A DNA stretch of 39,865 nt from Streptomyces sp. PR69 (GTDB taxonomy: Bacteria > Actinomycetota > Actinomycetes > Streptomycetales > Streptomycetaceae): contig NZ_JAOWCB010000043.1 in NCBI RefSeq assembly GCF_026420845.1, positions 1 through 39,865 on the forward strand, in the 5' to 3' direction. The number at the start of each line of letters is the position of its first letter. Within the stretch, counting starts at the first letter, position 1. Positions 1-6,062 of the stretch are shown here, in pieces. The translations under genes were made by a program, and so were the position numbers. A model generated the notes under the pieces. That model had not been told where the DNA came from. It did no database searches and saw only the letters and a program-made list of their open reading frames with translations.

Positions 1-13
1 GAAAGTGACGTGG

Positions 14-352
14 CGTCATGCCTGGCGGCATGACGGGGGTTGGTATGGGCTGGCCCCCTGACGGGGGCCACAGAGTGGAAGGGGTTGGGCCTGACGGCCC
101 AACGTGAGTTATCGTCAGCTCCGGCCTGGCGGCCGGAGGTTGGTGGTGTGTCATGCCTGGCGGCATGACGGGGGTGTTGGGGCGTTCCCCTTCCCTGTCG
201 GGAAGGGGGTTCTTTGTGTGGGCGCCTGCCGACGCCTTGATGTCATGTTGGGTTTATTGGGCAGTGATTTGATTTGGCCCCACCTCCCCTGGCGGGGATG
301 TGGGCTCTGCTCGGGGGCTGTCTCTGTCGTTTCTCTTCTCGTCCTGGCGGAC
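14..352. repeat. Array of nine TGNC-loop hairpins, telomere-like
   Basis: Nine inverted repeats, all in the same orientation, lie at 14-35, 51-70, 84-103, 119-138, 150-169, 187-208, 221-236, 279-304 and 341-352. The first six are perfect with 8-9 bp stems; 279-304 has 11 bp with one mismatch, 221-236 has 6 bp with one mismatch, and 341-352 is only 4 bp. The stem sequences differ, yet the loop is always TGNC (TGGC, TGAC, TGTC, TGCC), closed by CC/GG in eight of nine. Loop centres are 31-38 bp apart for the first seven, then 63 and 55 bp. The hairpins at 15-34 and 150-169 are identical and belong to a 26-bp direct repeat (15-40 and 150-175). Streptomyces telomeres are arrays of such palindromes with 3-nt loops; on the complementary strand, the protruding 3' strand at a left end, the loops here would be GNCA, a class of very stable DNA loop. 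The telomere role is inferred, supported by the Tpg-like gene at 35037-35612. Confidence 0.72.
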
Positions 353-442
353 TCGTCGGTACTGTCGAACGCCTCGATCTGACTCGGCCCTCCTGAGTCT
401 TTCGGAGGTGTCTGCTGCTCGTCGGGGCAGCCTTACGGCCGT
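353..442. other. Spacer after the hairpin array
   Basis: No gene or further TGNC hairpin is visible. A GGAGG stretch at 404-408 resembles a ribosome binding site, but no start codon follows at a usual distance in the frame of the next small ORF. Confidence 0.4.
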
Positions 443-598
443 ATGACCAGCCGGGCCAGCCGGCGTCACGCCGTCGAACGCTCCGCCGTCACCGCCCACC
501 TCCAGCTCGTCGCCTGGACCCAGCTGCCGCTGTACTACGTCTTCGACAACCTCGACTTCCTCACCCCACACGACGCCCTCGGCCTCGGACAGTCCTAA
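443..598 (+). CDS. Small hypothetical protein (51 aa)
   Basis: An ATG-started ORF of 51 codons with strongly G/C-biased third positions, which argues that it is or was coding. The product has a basic N-terminus and a hydrophobic/aromatic middle (LPLYYVFDNLDFLTP) and ends in GLGQS. I do not recognise a family. There is no good ribosome binding site before the ATG, and in-frame coding-like sequence continues upstream without a start, so it could be the C-terminal remnant of a larger gene. It is the first coding-like sequence after the hairpin array. Confidence 0.35.
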   Translation: MTSRASRRHAVERSAVTAHLQLVAWTQLPLYYVFDNLDFLTPHDALGLGQS

Positions 599-716
599 CG
601 TGATGTCAGCGGCTCAGAGGTCGAACGCTCCCTCTGGGCGGCTCCCCCGAAGCGCGGGCCGCACGCACCCCGTCCGCGTGCGGCCCGTTCTCCGACGTCA
701 CCCGCAGGAGTGCCCC

Positions 717-866
717 ATGCCCTCACCTCTCCCCCGCGACCCCACCGAGCAGCAGGTGTTCGGTGTCCCGAGCCCGGAGCTCGCCGCGCGTGCCGCCAGT
801 GGGTTCGATGAGTTCCTCTCGCCGGTCGAAGACGACGAGCAGGACGGGAAGGTCTCCGCGTCATGA
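717..866 (+). CDS. 49-aa acidic peptide, possible precursor peptide
   Basis: The ATG at 717 has a GCAGGAG ribosome binding site just upstream, so it is preferred over the in-frame ATG at 600. The product is 49 aa: a Pro-rich start, a central ELAARAASGFDEFLSP segment and an acidic tail (VEDDEQDGK). It has no Cys, no membrane segment and no recognised domain. Its stop overlaps the next start as ATGA, so the two are translationally coupled. Size, acidity and a downstream run holding a kinase-fold protein and an acetyltransferase would suit a modified-peptide precursor, but no modification enzyme of a known RiPP class is visible. A small regulatory or structural protein is equally possible. Confidence 0.6.
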   Translation: MPSPLPRDPTEQQVFGVPSPELAARAASGFDEFLSPVEDDEQDGKVSAS

Positions 867-1069
867 GCACCGTCGGCTCCTTCTTCCACGAGGAAGATCA
901 CCCCTGGCTGCAGCGCACGGTGCGGGATGTGGCGAACCGGGGCGAGGGAAAGCTCACTGCGATCGTCCACGAGCAGAGCAACGGGCGGACCATCCGGGTC
1001 GCGCACATCCGCCCGCCTTCCGGGGTGGAGTGGACCACCGCCGTGAACAACATCCAGCTCGTGCCGTGA
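863..1069 (+). CDS. Hypothetical protein (68 aa)
   Basis: Starts at an ATG that overlaps the stop of the 49-aa peptide gene (ATGA). The product is a soluble 68-aa protein containing HEEDHPWLQRTV and NGRTIRVAHIRPP, probably a small alpha/beta fold. No family is recognised. Coupling to the upstream peptide suggests that the two are made together and may interact. Confidence 0.65.
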   Translation: MSTVGSFFHEEDHPWLQRTVRDVANRGEGKLTAIVHEQSNGRTIRVAHIRPPSGVEWTTAVNNIQLVP

Positions 1070-1222
1070 CCCGGTGACGTCTGCGGTCCGGATGGATCCG
1101 CTCCGGCCGTCGCCGGGCCGCCCTGCGAATGCCTCCGAAGACTTCTGCCCGCGCCTGATGACCGGCCGGGGGCGGATGCATCACCCGGCACTACTCGAAT
1201 GACTGTCGAGAGGAGCACCACC
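1070..1222. other. Intergenic gap, no gene seen
   Basis: About 150 bp between the 68-aa and 132-aa genes. It ends with a GAGAGGAG ribosome binding site for the start at 1223. No clear terminator or conserved promoter was recognised, so the downstream genes may belong to the same transcript. Confidence 0.4.
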
Positions 1223-1621
1223 ATGAGCACCACCACGATCGCGCGCCGCGAGCTCGGCCGCTTCCTGGCCATCGCCGGGCAGCGGTTCGACAAGGGTGAG
1301 GGTCCCGCAGAGATGTTCTCGCGGGCTGTGGACGCCGAGTGGCATCAGTTGCTCGCCACCCCCGAGTACATGGCGTTCAGCGCCGAGCACGCCGGGGCCG
1401 TCCTGGGGCACCGCGAGATGAGCGGCACCGGCCCGATCGGCTGGGTGGCGGCGTACGAGGAGGCGTACGGGCCGCTGCCGGAGATCTGGTTCACCGATGA
1501 GAAGGGCGTCCTCGACGGGGGCACTCTCGCCCAGTACAGGGAGACCGGGAGGGTCGAGGCCGAGTGGGACTGCGGCCCCACCACCGGCGACGGCGACGAC
1601 GCCGCTCCGAGCAGCCGGTGA
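1223..1621 (+). CDS. Hypothetical protein (132 aa)
   Basis: The ATG at 1223 is preceded by GAGAGGAG at good spacing; the ATG at 1199 lacks such a site. The protein is soluble, with conserved-looking blocks AEMFSRAVDAEWHQLLATPEYMAF and EIWFTDEKGVLD, then YRETGRVEAEWDC near the end. The block around WHQLLATPEY looks like a small conserved actinobacterial family, but I cannot name it. It overlaps the following gene by GTGA, placing both in one operon. The role is unknown; it is probably an accessory of the small-gene locus between 717 and 3608. Confidence 0.7.
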   Translation: MSTTTIARRELGRFLAIAGQRFDKGEGPAEMFSRAVDAEWHQLLATPEYMAFSAEHAGAVLGHREMSGTGPIGWVAAYEEAYGPLPEIWFTDEKGVLDGGTLAQYRETGRVEAEWDCGPTTGDGDDAAPSSR

Positions 1622-2314
1622 TCCTCACGCGCATCGACGGAGCGTCCCGGCCGACCGCCGGGGCGCTCCGCCTCGTCGAGGCCAGCAGCACACGGCCGCG
1701 GTCCATTGACATCGCCGGCTATGTGCAGGAGATGACTGCCCTGTGCCCTTACCTGGCCCCGTCCCTCGGGCAGGGCGACACCTCGTGGACCGTCTACCGT
1801 GCCGAGGGCAGTGCGCAGGAGGTGGAAGCCGAGCTGTTCCATGCCGGTGTACAGGCTGCCGAGTGGCTGCGGCCTTTGATCCACAGGCCGCAGGGGTTCT
1901 TGCGGTGCGAGAACATCGTCGTCCTGGGCGAAGTCCCAGGAGTCCGGCACCGTGACCTGATGGCGTGGCCACACTGGGTCCTCAAGCATCTCTACGGGCC
2001 TGTCGGGGTGATGTTCGGCAAGTTCTACGAGGGCGAGGAAGAGCGCACGCGGGCACGTGCACGCATCCCGGCCGCCCCGGTCTCGTTCCTCCCGGTGAGA
2101 GCCGCCGTCCGCCGGCGCGACCCAGCGTTCCTCCCACGCAACCCCTTCCCTGGCAGCCGCGCTCGCCGTGGCCAAAGACGACGGCCGCGACGTCCTCGAG
2201 CACGTCCCCTATGACTGGCAGGAGATCCGCACATGGGCGAAGCGCTTCCTCCCCATGAAGCCGTCGGCCTCATCGAAGACCACGTCGGTGAGCCCTTCAC
2301 GACCCGCCTGCTGA
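1618..2314 (+). pseudogene. DUF6875-like protein gene with apparent frameshift
   Basis: The reading frame opens with GTG at 1618 (GTGA overlap with the previous gene). It encodes CPYLAPSLGQG, then NIVVLGEVPGV...HRDLMAWPHWVLKHLYGPVGVMFGKFYEG and PVSFLPVRAAVRRRDPAFL, the layout I recall for the DUF6875 family (family number from memory). After DPAFL the open frame turns into Arg/Pro-rich sequence and stops at 2214. In another frame the sequence continues naturally (HATPSLAAALAVAKDDGRDV, then VPYDWQEIRTWAKRFL) to a stop at 2314. One surplus C in the CCC near 2134-2136 would explain the break. It may be a true mutation, making this a pseudogene, or a sequencing error. The restored gene would overlap the kinase-like gene by about 80 bp. 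Confidence 0.6.
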
Positions 2315-3123
2315 GCAACCGGCGCGGCTCCCGGGCCTGGAAGATCTCCGGTCCCAGGGGCGCCGTCGCGTTGAAGGCGAACAACCCCGACGAGGAGACT
2401 TCGCGCGACAAGGCCGCCGAGATGGCACAGGAGGACGATCACCTCCTCCGCCTCACCGACGCGGGCGCGCTGGACCCTAGCTACCGGGTCGACGCCGGGC
2501 CTTGGGAGGGCGGCCGATGGCTCGCGGTCCGCTGGAGCGACGGCGCACCGATGTGGCGGGCGTTCGCTCTGGCACGGAAACCCGAGGGTGACCGCCCTTC
2601 CGTACGCCCTTGGCTCCTGGGCATCGCCCGCACATGGGTCGGGCACCTGGCCCGGATGCACGCGGCCGGATGGGCCCACGCCGATGTCCAGCCCACCAAC
2701 ACACTGATCACGGCAACCGGCCGTGCCGAGGTCATCGACTACGCCCTCGCCTGCGGCCCCGCCGGCGTACCGCGCCTGCCCTATCGAGGTGCGCTCACCC
2801 ACACCACCGCCCCCGAGATCGCCGGCGCCGTCCTCGCCACCGCCCCGGACGCCCATGTCCAGGCGGAGCCACCGGCAGACGTCTGGGGACTGGGCGCGTC
2901 GCTGTTCTGGTGCTGGACCGGGCACCGGCCGGTCGCCTACCAGGATGGCACCCCGCGCGAGGACAAGCTCAGGATGATCGCGAAGGCTGCGACGCTCCCC
3001 CTCGACGATGTCCGCCCATGGCCGTTCCCCCGGTTCGAGGAAGCCATCCGCGCGTGCCTGACCCCCTCCCCCGGGAACCGGCCGTCCGCGGCAGAACTGG
3101 CCGCATTCCTCAGGGAAACGTGA
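2233..3123 (+). CDS. Protein-kinase-fold protein
   Basis: A 296-aa protein with the core of a eukaryote-like or aminoglycoside-type kinase. It has a lysine in VALK (K48), the catalytic loop HADVQPTN (H149, D151, N156), a metal-binding aspartate in VIDYAL (D169), a TAPE segment and ADVWGLG, as in Ser/Thr kinases. The glycine-rich loop is poorly defined. There is no membrane segment or sensor domain, so it is a soluble stand-alone kinase domain. The start has a CAGGAG site at good spacing and lies inside the end of the restored upstream gene. The stop overlaps the acetyltransferase start as GTGA. It may phosphorylate a small molecule or a peptide; the substrate cannot be read from sequence. Confidence 0.8.
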   Translation: MGEALPPHEAVGLIEDHVGEPFTTRLLSNRRGSRAWKISGPRGAVALKANNPDEETSRDKAAEMAQEDDHLLRLTDAGALDPSYRVDAGPWEGGRWLAVRWSDGAPMWRAFALARKPEGDRPSVRPWLLGIARTWVGHLARMHAAGWAHADVQPTNTLITATGRAEVIDYALACGPAGVPRLPYRGALTHTTAPEIAGAVLATAPDAHVQAEPPADVWGLGASLFWCWTGHRPVAYQDGTPREDKLRMIAKAATLPLDDVRPWPFPRFEEAIRACLTPSPGNRPSAAELAAFLRET

Positions 3124-3608
3124 CCGTGCTCCGGCCGCTCACAGCCTCGGACGCCCCGGTGATCCGGCATATCTACAGCGGGGCCGCCGTGACGTTTCTC
3201 GGGCGCCCGGCCATGACCGGCCCGGAGGCCGAAGAGTACGTGCTGCGGGTGCAGGAGTGGGCCTGCGCCGACCCGATCGAGCAATACATCCTCGGTGTGG
3301 ACATTGGCGGGGACGTGGTCGGCGTCGTCAAGCTCGGCCGCCGCCCCGGCGGGCACGGACGGGTGAGCTACATCCTGCGCGAAGACTGCTGGGGCCGCGG
3401 CTACGCCACGGACGCCGTTCAAGAACTCGTCACGTTCGCCTTCACCACCGCCGGCCTCTCATCCCTCGGCGCCAAGCACCACCCCGACAACCCCGCCTCG
3501 GGCCGGGTGCTGACCAAAGCCGGATTCACCCGACTCGGGACACGGAACGGAATGCTCGAATACCACCTGCCCATGCACGCGTGGCGCCTTCATCACAACC
3601 CCACTTGA
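3120..3608 (+). CDS. GNAT-family N-acetyltransferase
   Basis: Starts with GTG at 3120, overlapping the kinase stop as GTGA. The product is about 162 aa with the GNAT layout: N-terminal LRPLTASDAP, a beta-strand segment VVGVVKLG, then the acetyl-CoA-binding motif around CWGRGYATDAV, and the C-terminal NPASGRVLTKAGF, typical of RimJ/RimL-type enzymes. It should transfer acetyl from acetyl-CoA to an amine on a small molecule, peptide or protein N-terminus. As the last gene of the coupled run, it probably acts on the same substrate as the kinase-like protein. Confidence 0.85.
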   Translation: MTVLRPLTASDAPVIRHIYSGAAVTFLGRPAMTGPEAEEYVLRVQEWACADPIEQYILGVDIGGDVVGVVKLGRRPGGHGRVSYILREDCWGRGYATDAVQELVTFAFTTAGLSSLGAKHHPDNPASGRVLTKAGFTRLGTRNGMLEYHLPMHAWRLHHNPT

Positions 3609-3925
3609 GCGTTCCGGCCGTAGGCGCCTATGCCCGTCGCCGGGCACATTCGCGGCACCGTCATCGAGCATCGGCCAGGCCGCCGGCCTCACCACCCGGA
3701 CCGCACAGGTCATGGCACCAGCCGCCGCCAACGCGATGGGGTTCGCCTCCAGCACACCGTCCGAGCCCGCACCGCGCCAGGTGACGGCTCACACCAGTGC
3801 CGCGAGCGCGCGTGGAAGGCGTCCGCCGGCGAACAGTGGGGGCACCCTTGATCATGACCTGTCACTTTGCGGCAGTATCCGCCATGACCCCGGTGCTCCA
3901 GGTTCGGCCGGAGACCCTCGGTTCC
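3609..3925. other. Intergenic region with possible gene remnant
   Basis: About 317 bp without a convincing gene. On the minus strand from 3755 down to about 3600 there is a coding-like stretch (MLEANPIALAAAG...) with G/C third positions but no ribosome binding site; it runs into the acetyltransferase gene antisense. It may be a decayed fragment. No clear terminator after the acetyltransferase was recognised. Confidence 0.3.
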
Positions 3926-4756
3926 ATGAACTTGGTAGACCTCGGCGCTGTCGCCGCCGCCCTACTCACCCCTCCCATCGCCTTCATGAGCGCCCTGTGG
4001 GCCAGGCGCGGCAGCAGGCAATCGGCAGACGCAGCTCTGGGCGCGGGCGTCAGCCAGGCCAACGCCTCCGTCACAGCGGCCCGTGTTCAGACACGCAGCG
4101 AGCTCGAGCTGCGGCAGCAGACCGCGCTGGCCGACGCGTCCGCTGCCTTCCTCCGTGCCGCTGACGCGCTCGCGCGCACCGTTCAGCATCTGCCCGGTGT
4201 CGAGCCCGAGGAACGCCACGCTCAGCTCGCTGCTCACGACATGGCGGTGGCGACGGCCCTCGGTCCACTGGAGCTTCTGGCTCCGCCGGGCCTGCTGCAT
4301 CATTCGAAAGCCCTGCTGAAGTACTGCCAGACGTTGGAGAAGCTTGCCCTGGACAGAGCCGTGCTCCGCTCTGCAGTACAGGCTTTGGAGTCCGGCTGGT
4401 GCCATCTCAACCCAGAGGCCTGCGACCATGATCATCACAGCTCAGCGTTCGTCGCGTGGCAATTCCTGGTGGACTGGGCCAGCCTGGAGGACGACGAGCG
4501 GTGGAGAGACCGGGACCTCCTCGAGTTCTGTCTCCAAGAGAGCCAGTGCATGGCCGAGGGCGAGACATCCCGACTTCTCTCAGTCGCCGACCGTGTTCCG
4601 GCAGCCTGGTCGCAGATGATCGGCGGATTTGTCCGCGACCCGCTCATGGAACAGTACGCCTCCCTGCGCACACCGTTCATCGAAGCCGCCGGTTCGGTGA
4701 CGCCAGCAAGCATCGGCGCAGCTGTCCAGTCGTCGATCTCTGACTTTTCGCCGTAA
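3926..4756 (+). CDS. Hypothetical protein with N-terminal membrane anchor
   Basis: The ATG at 3926 (MNLVDLGAVAAALLTPPIAF) is preferred: a GGAG lies upstream and it places one hydrophobic segment at residues 5-22, directly followed by basic residues (WARRGSRQ). Earlier in-frame starts (3797, 3854) would add a non-conserved-looking tail. The remaining 276-aa product is helical, with an Ala/Glu/Gln-rich probable coiled coil near residues 40-75 and a later His-rich stretch (CDHDHHSS). The topology suggests a single N-terminal helix with a cytoplasmic domain. I do not recognise a family. Confidence 0.65.
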   Translation: MNLVDLGAVAAALLTPPIAFMSALWARRGSRQSADAALGAGVSQANASVTAARVQTRSELELRQQTALADASAAFLRAADALARTVQHLPGVEPEERHAQLAAHDMAVATALGPLELLAPPGLLHHSKALLKYCQTLEKLALDRAVLRSAVQALESGWCHLNPEACDHDHHSSAFVAWQFLVDWASLEDDERWRDRDLLEFCLQESQCMAEGETSRLLSVADRVPAAWSQMIGGFVRDPLMEQYASLRTPFIEAAGSVTPASIGAAVQSSISDFSP

Positions 4757-4775
4757 AGCCTGATCTGTCGCACAG

Positions 4776-4886
4776 ATGACGGTGCCGCCGCGCGAGATCA
4801 GCCTCGAGAAGCAGAACCTGCCCGCCCTCGGCTGGACCGCTGCCGCACAGATCGTCGCGGGAAGCATGGGCATTCCCCTGTTCTAG
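4776..4886 (+). CDS. Short ORF, probable gene remnant (36 aa)
   Basis: An ATG-started 36-codon ORF with G/C-biased third positions (EISLEKQNLPALGWTAAAQI, ending GIPLF). It looks like the C-terminal end of a larger protein. There is no ribosome binding site and no recognised domain. A strong hairpin follows at 4903. Confidence 0.25.
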   Translation: MTVPPREISLEKQNLPALGWTAAAQIVAGSMGIPLF

Positions 4887-4902
4887 GGCTCGCTTCTGGA
4901 CA

Positions 4903-4931
4903 TCCCTCCGGGCGCTCAGCCCCCGGAGGGA
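4903..4931. terminator. Terminator-like hairpin between convergent genes
   Basis: A perfect 10-bp inverted repeat (TCCCTCCGGG / CCCGGAGGGA) with a 9-nt loop. It lies between plus-strand genes ending at 4756 or 4886 and the minus-strand DUF3223 gene ending at 5002. It lacks a U-tract, as is common in Streptomyces. It could serve both directions. Confidence 0.6.
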
Positions 4932-5001
4932 CCTGGTCGGCCACCGCCAGCTGTACGCGGCACGCTGCAGTCCCGTCCCAGATCTACGTCGGATCAGAGG
5001 C

Positions 5002-5652
5002 TCACGTACGGGGGCGGCGCCGGTTCTCCTGCCCCGACAGGAGCCCAAGCACAGCACGCTCCTGGTGATGGACGAACCACCGCTCGGCCAGATCGCGATC
5101 CCTGAACTTCCCCAGCCCCTTCTCGGACGACGAGGTCAGTTCGATGGCCTCCCACCCACCGAGCGAATCGGCGAACTCCCTGGCGATGCCGTTGAAGGAA
5201 GGCCCACGGAAGTACGCCACAGCGGTGTCAGTGCTCTCCAGCGGCGCACCGGACTCGTCCGAGATGAGCGAACCAGCCGCCTTGCGGGCTTCGAAGTAGG
5301 CGTTGGCGATCGCCTTGACCTCGTCCCGCATCACGTTGAGAACCTGCTGGCGGTGGGTCGGAGGCTTCAGGCACGTCAGGTACGAGAAGTCGATCCGAGT
5401 TCCGTCCGTACGGATCACCTCGAAGCCAGGATGCGGGCCGCGCTGCGGCGGGGCGATCGCGAAGGCCTCCACACCCGACCCGATCTTGTCGTCTGCCTCA
5501 GGATGCATATCGAGGAGGTCCAGCAGCAGCAGGTGGTCATCATCCTGATCAACGGTGCTTCCGACGTCATACCGGTACAGCACCTCCCGTACGGCTTCCT
5601 GCGCCGCTCCCTTCGTCCGATACCAACGCTGCCCAATCCAGAACTCCGCCAC
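5002..5652 (-). CDS. DUF3223 (DCL-family) domain protein
   Basis: The 216-aa product has the features of the DCL/DUF3223 family: a DQDDDHLLLLDLLDMHPEADDKIGSGVEAFAI block (residues ~35-66) and FEVIRTDGTRIDFSYLTCLKPP (~77-98). The family is best known from the plant DCL protein, implicated in plastid rRNA maturation; bacterial members are of unknown function and often occur in accessory regions. The C-terminal half (~100-216) is mixed helical, including a FRGPSFNGIAREFADSLGGWEAIEL segment, and is not recognised. It stands alone, convergent with the plus-strand genes and co-directional with the helicase operon about 410 bp upstream. Confidence 0.72.
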   Translation of the reverse strand: MAEFWIGQRWYRTKGAAQEAVREVLYRYDVGSTVDQDDDHLLLLDLLDMHPEADDKIGSGVEAFAIAPPQRGPHPGFEVIRTDGTRIDFSYLTCLKPPTHRQQVLNVMRDEVKAIANAYFEARKAAGSLISDESGAPLESTDTAVAYFRGPSFNGIAREFADSLGGWEAIELTSSSEKGLGKFRDRDLAERWFVHHQERAVLGLLSGQENRRRPRT

Positions 5653-6062
5653 GAACTATTCCCTTTCATCCGACGGTTCTGCTCCACCCTGCGGCACGTA
5701 CCATGCCGACGACCAGGCATTTCGGATACCAACGCCCCGAATTGCATATTTATTCCCACCTCGCACCCCCCGGCGCTCTCCTGGCAACTTCCTCGTCCTC
5801 CCCTCGCGCCAGAGCAGGGATTTCGAGATCGTTCAGGCCGGCTATGAGCGAGCGCCGTACTTCCCCACATGCATGACAGAACCGGACGACAGCAACCTCC
5901 CGCTCGCCCCGTCCGAAGCGCCGTCGGCGGCGCTCGACGCGAACGCCCGGCAGGCAAGTGCGTGCTCTGACCTGTAGGGGCCAAGAGGGGCAGTGCCACC
6001 AGTCCACGTAGGGGCGGCTCTCGCTCACCGTCAGGCCAATCCACGGCACCGGACGAACTACT
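5653..6062. other. Intergenic region with AT-richer patch
   Basis: About 410 bp between the DUF3223 gene and the SF2 helicase. An AT-richer patch around 5740-5755 (GAATTGCATATTTATTCC) is a plausible promoter area for the DUF3223 gene. A plus-strand 34-codon ORF at 5873-5977 (MTEPDDSNLPLAPSEAPSAA..., ending CSDL) has G/C third positions but no ribosome binding site; I do not call it a gene with confidence. Confidence 0.4.

Noticed and set aside
14..352. CRISPR array or REP-type element
   Set aside because: The stems differ from hairpin to hairpin, there is no constant repeat with unique spacers, and no cas or REP transposase gene is adjacent. The invariant part is only the loop.
5873..5977. 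34-aa plus-strand ORF
   Set aside because: Third-position bias is suggestive, but there is no ribosome binding site, family or operon context.
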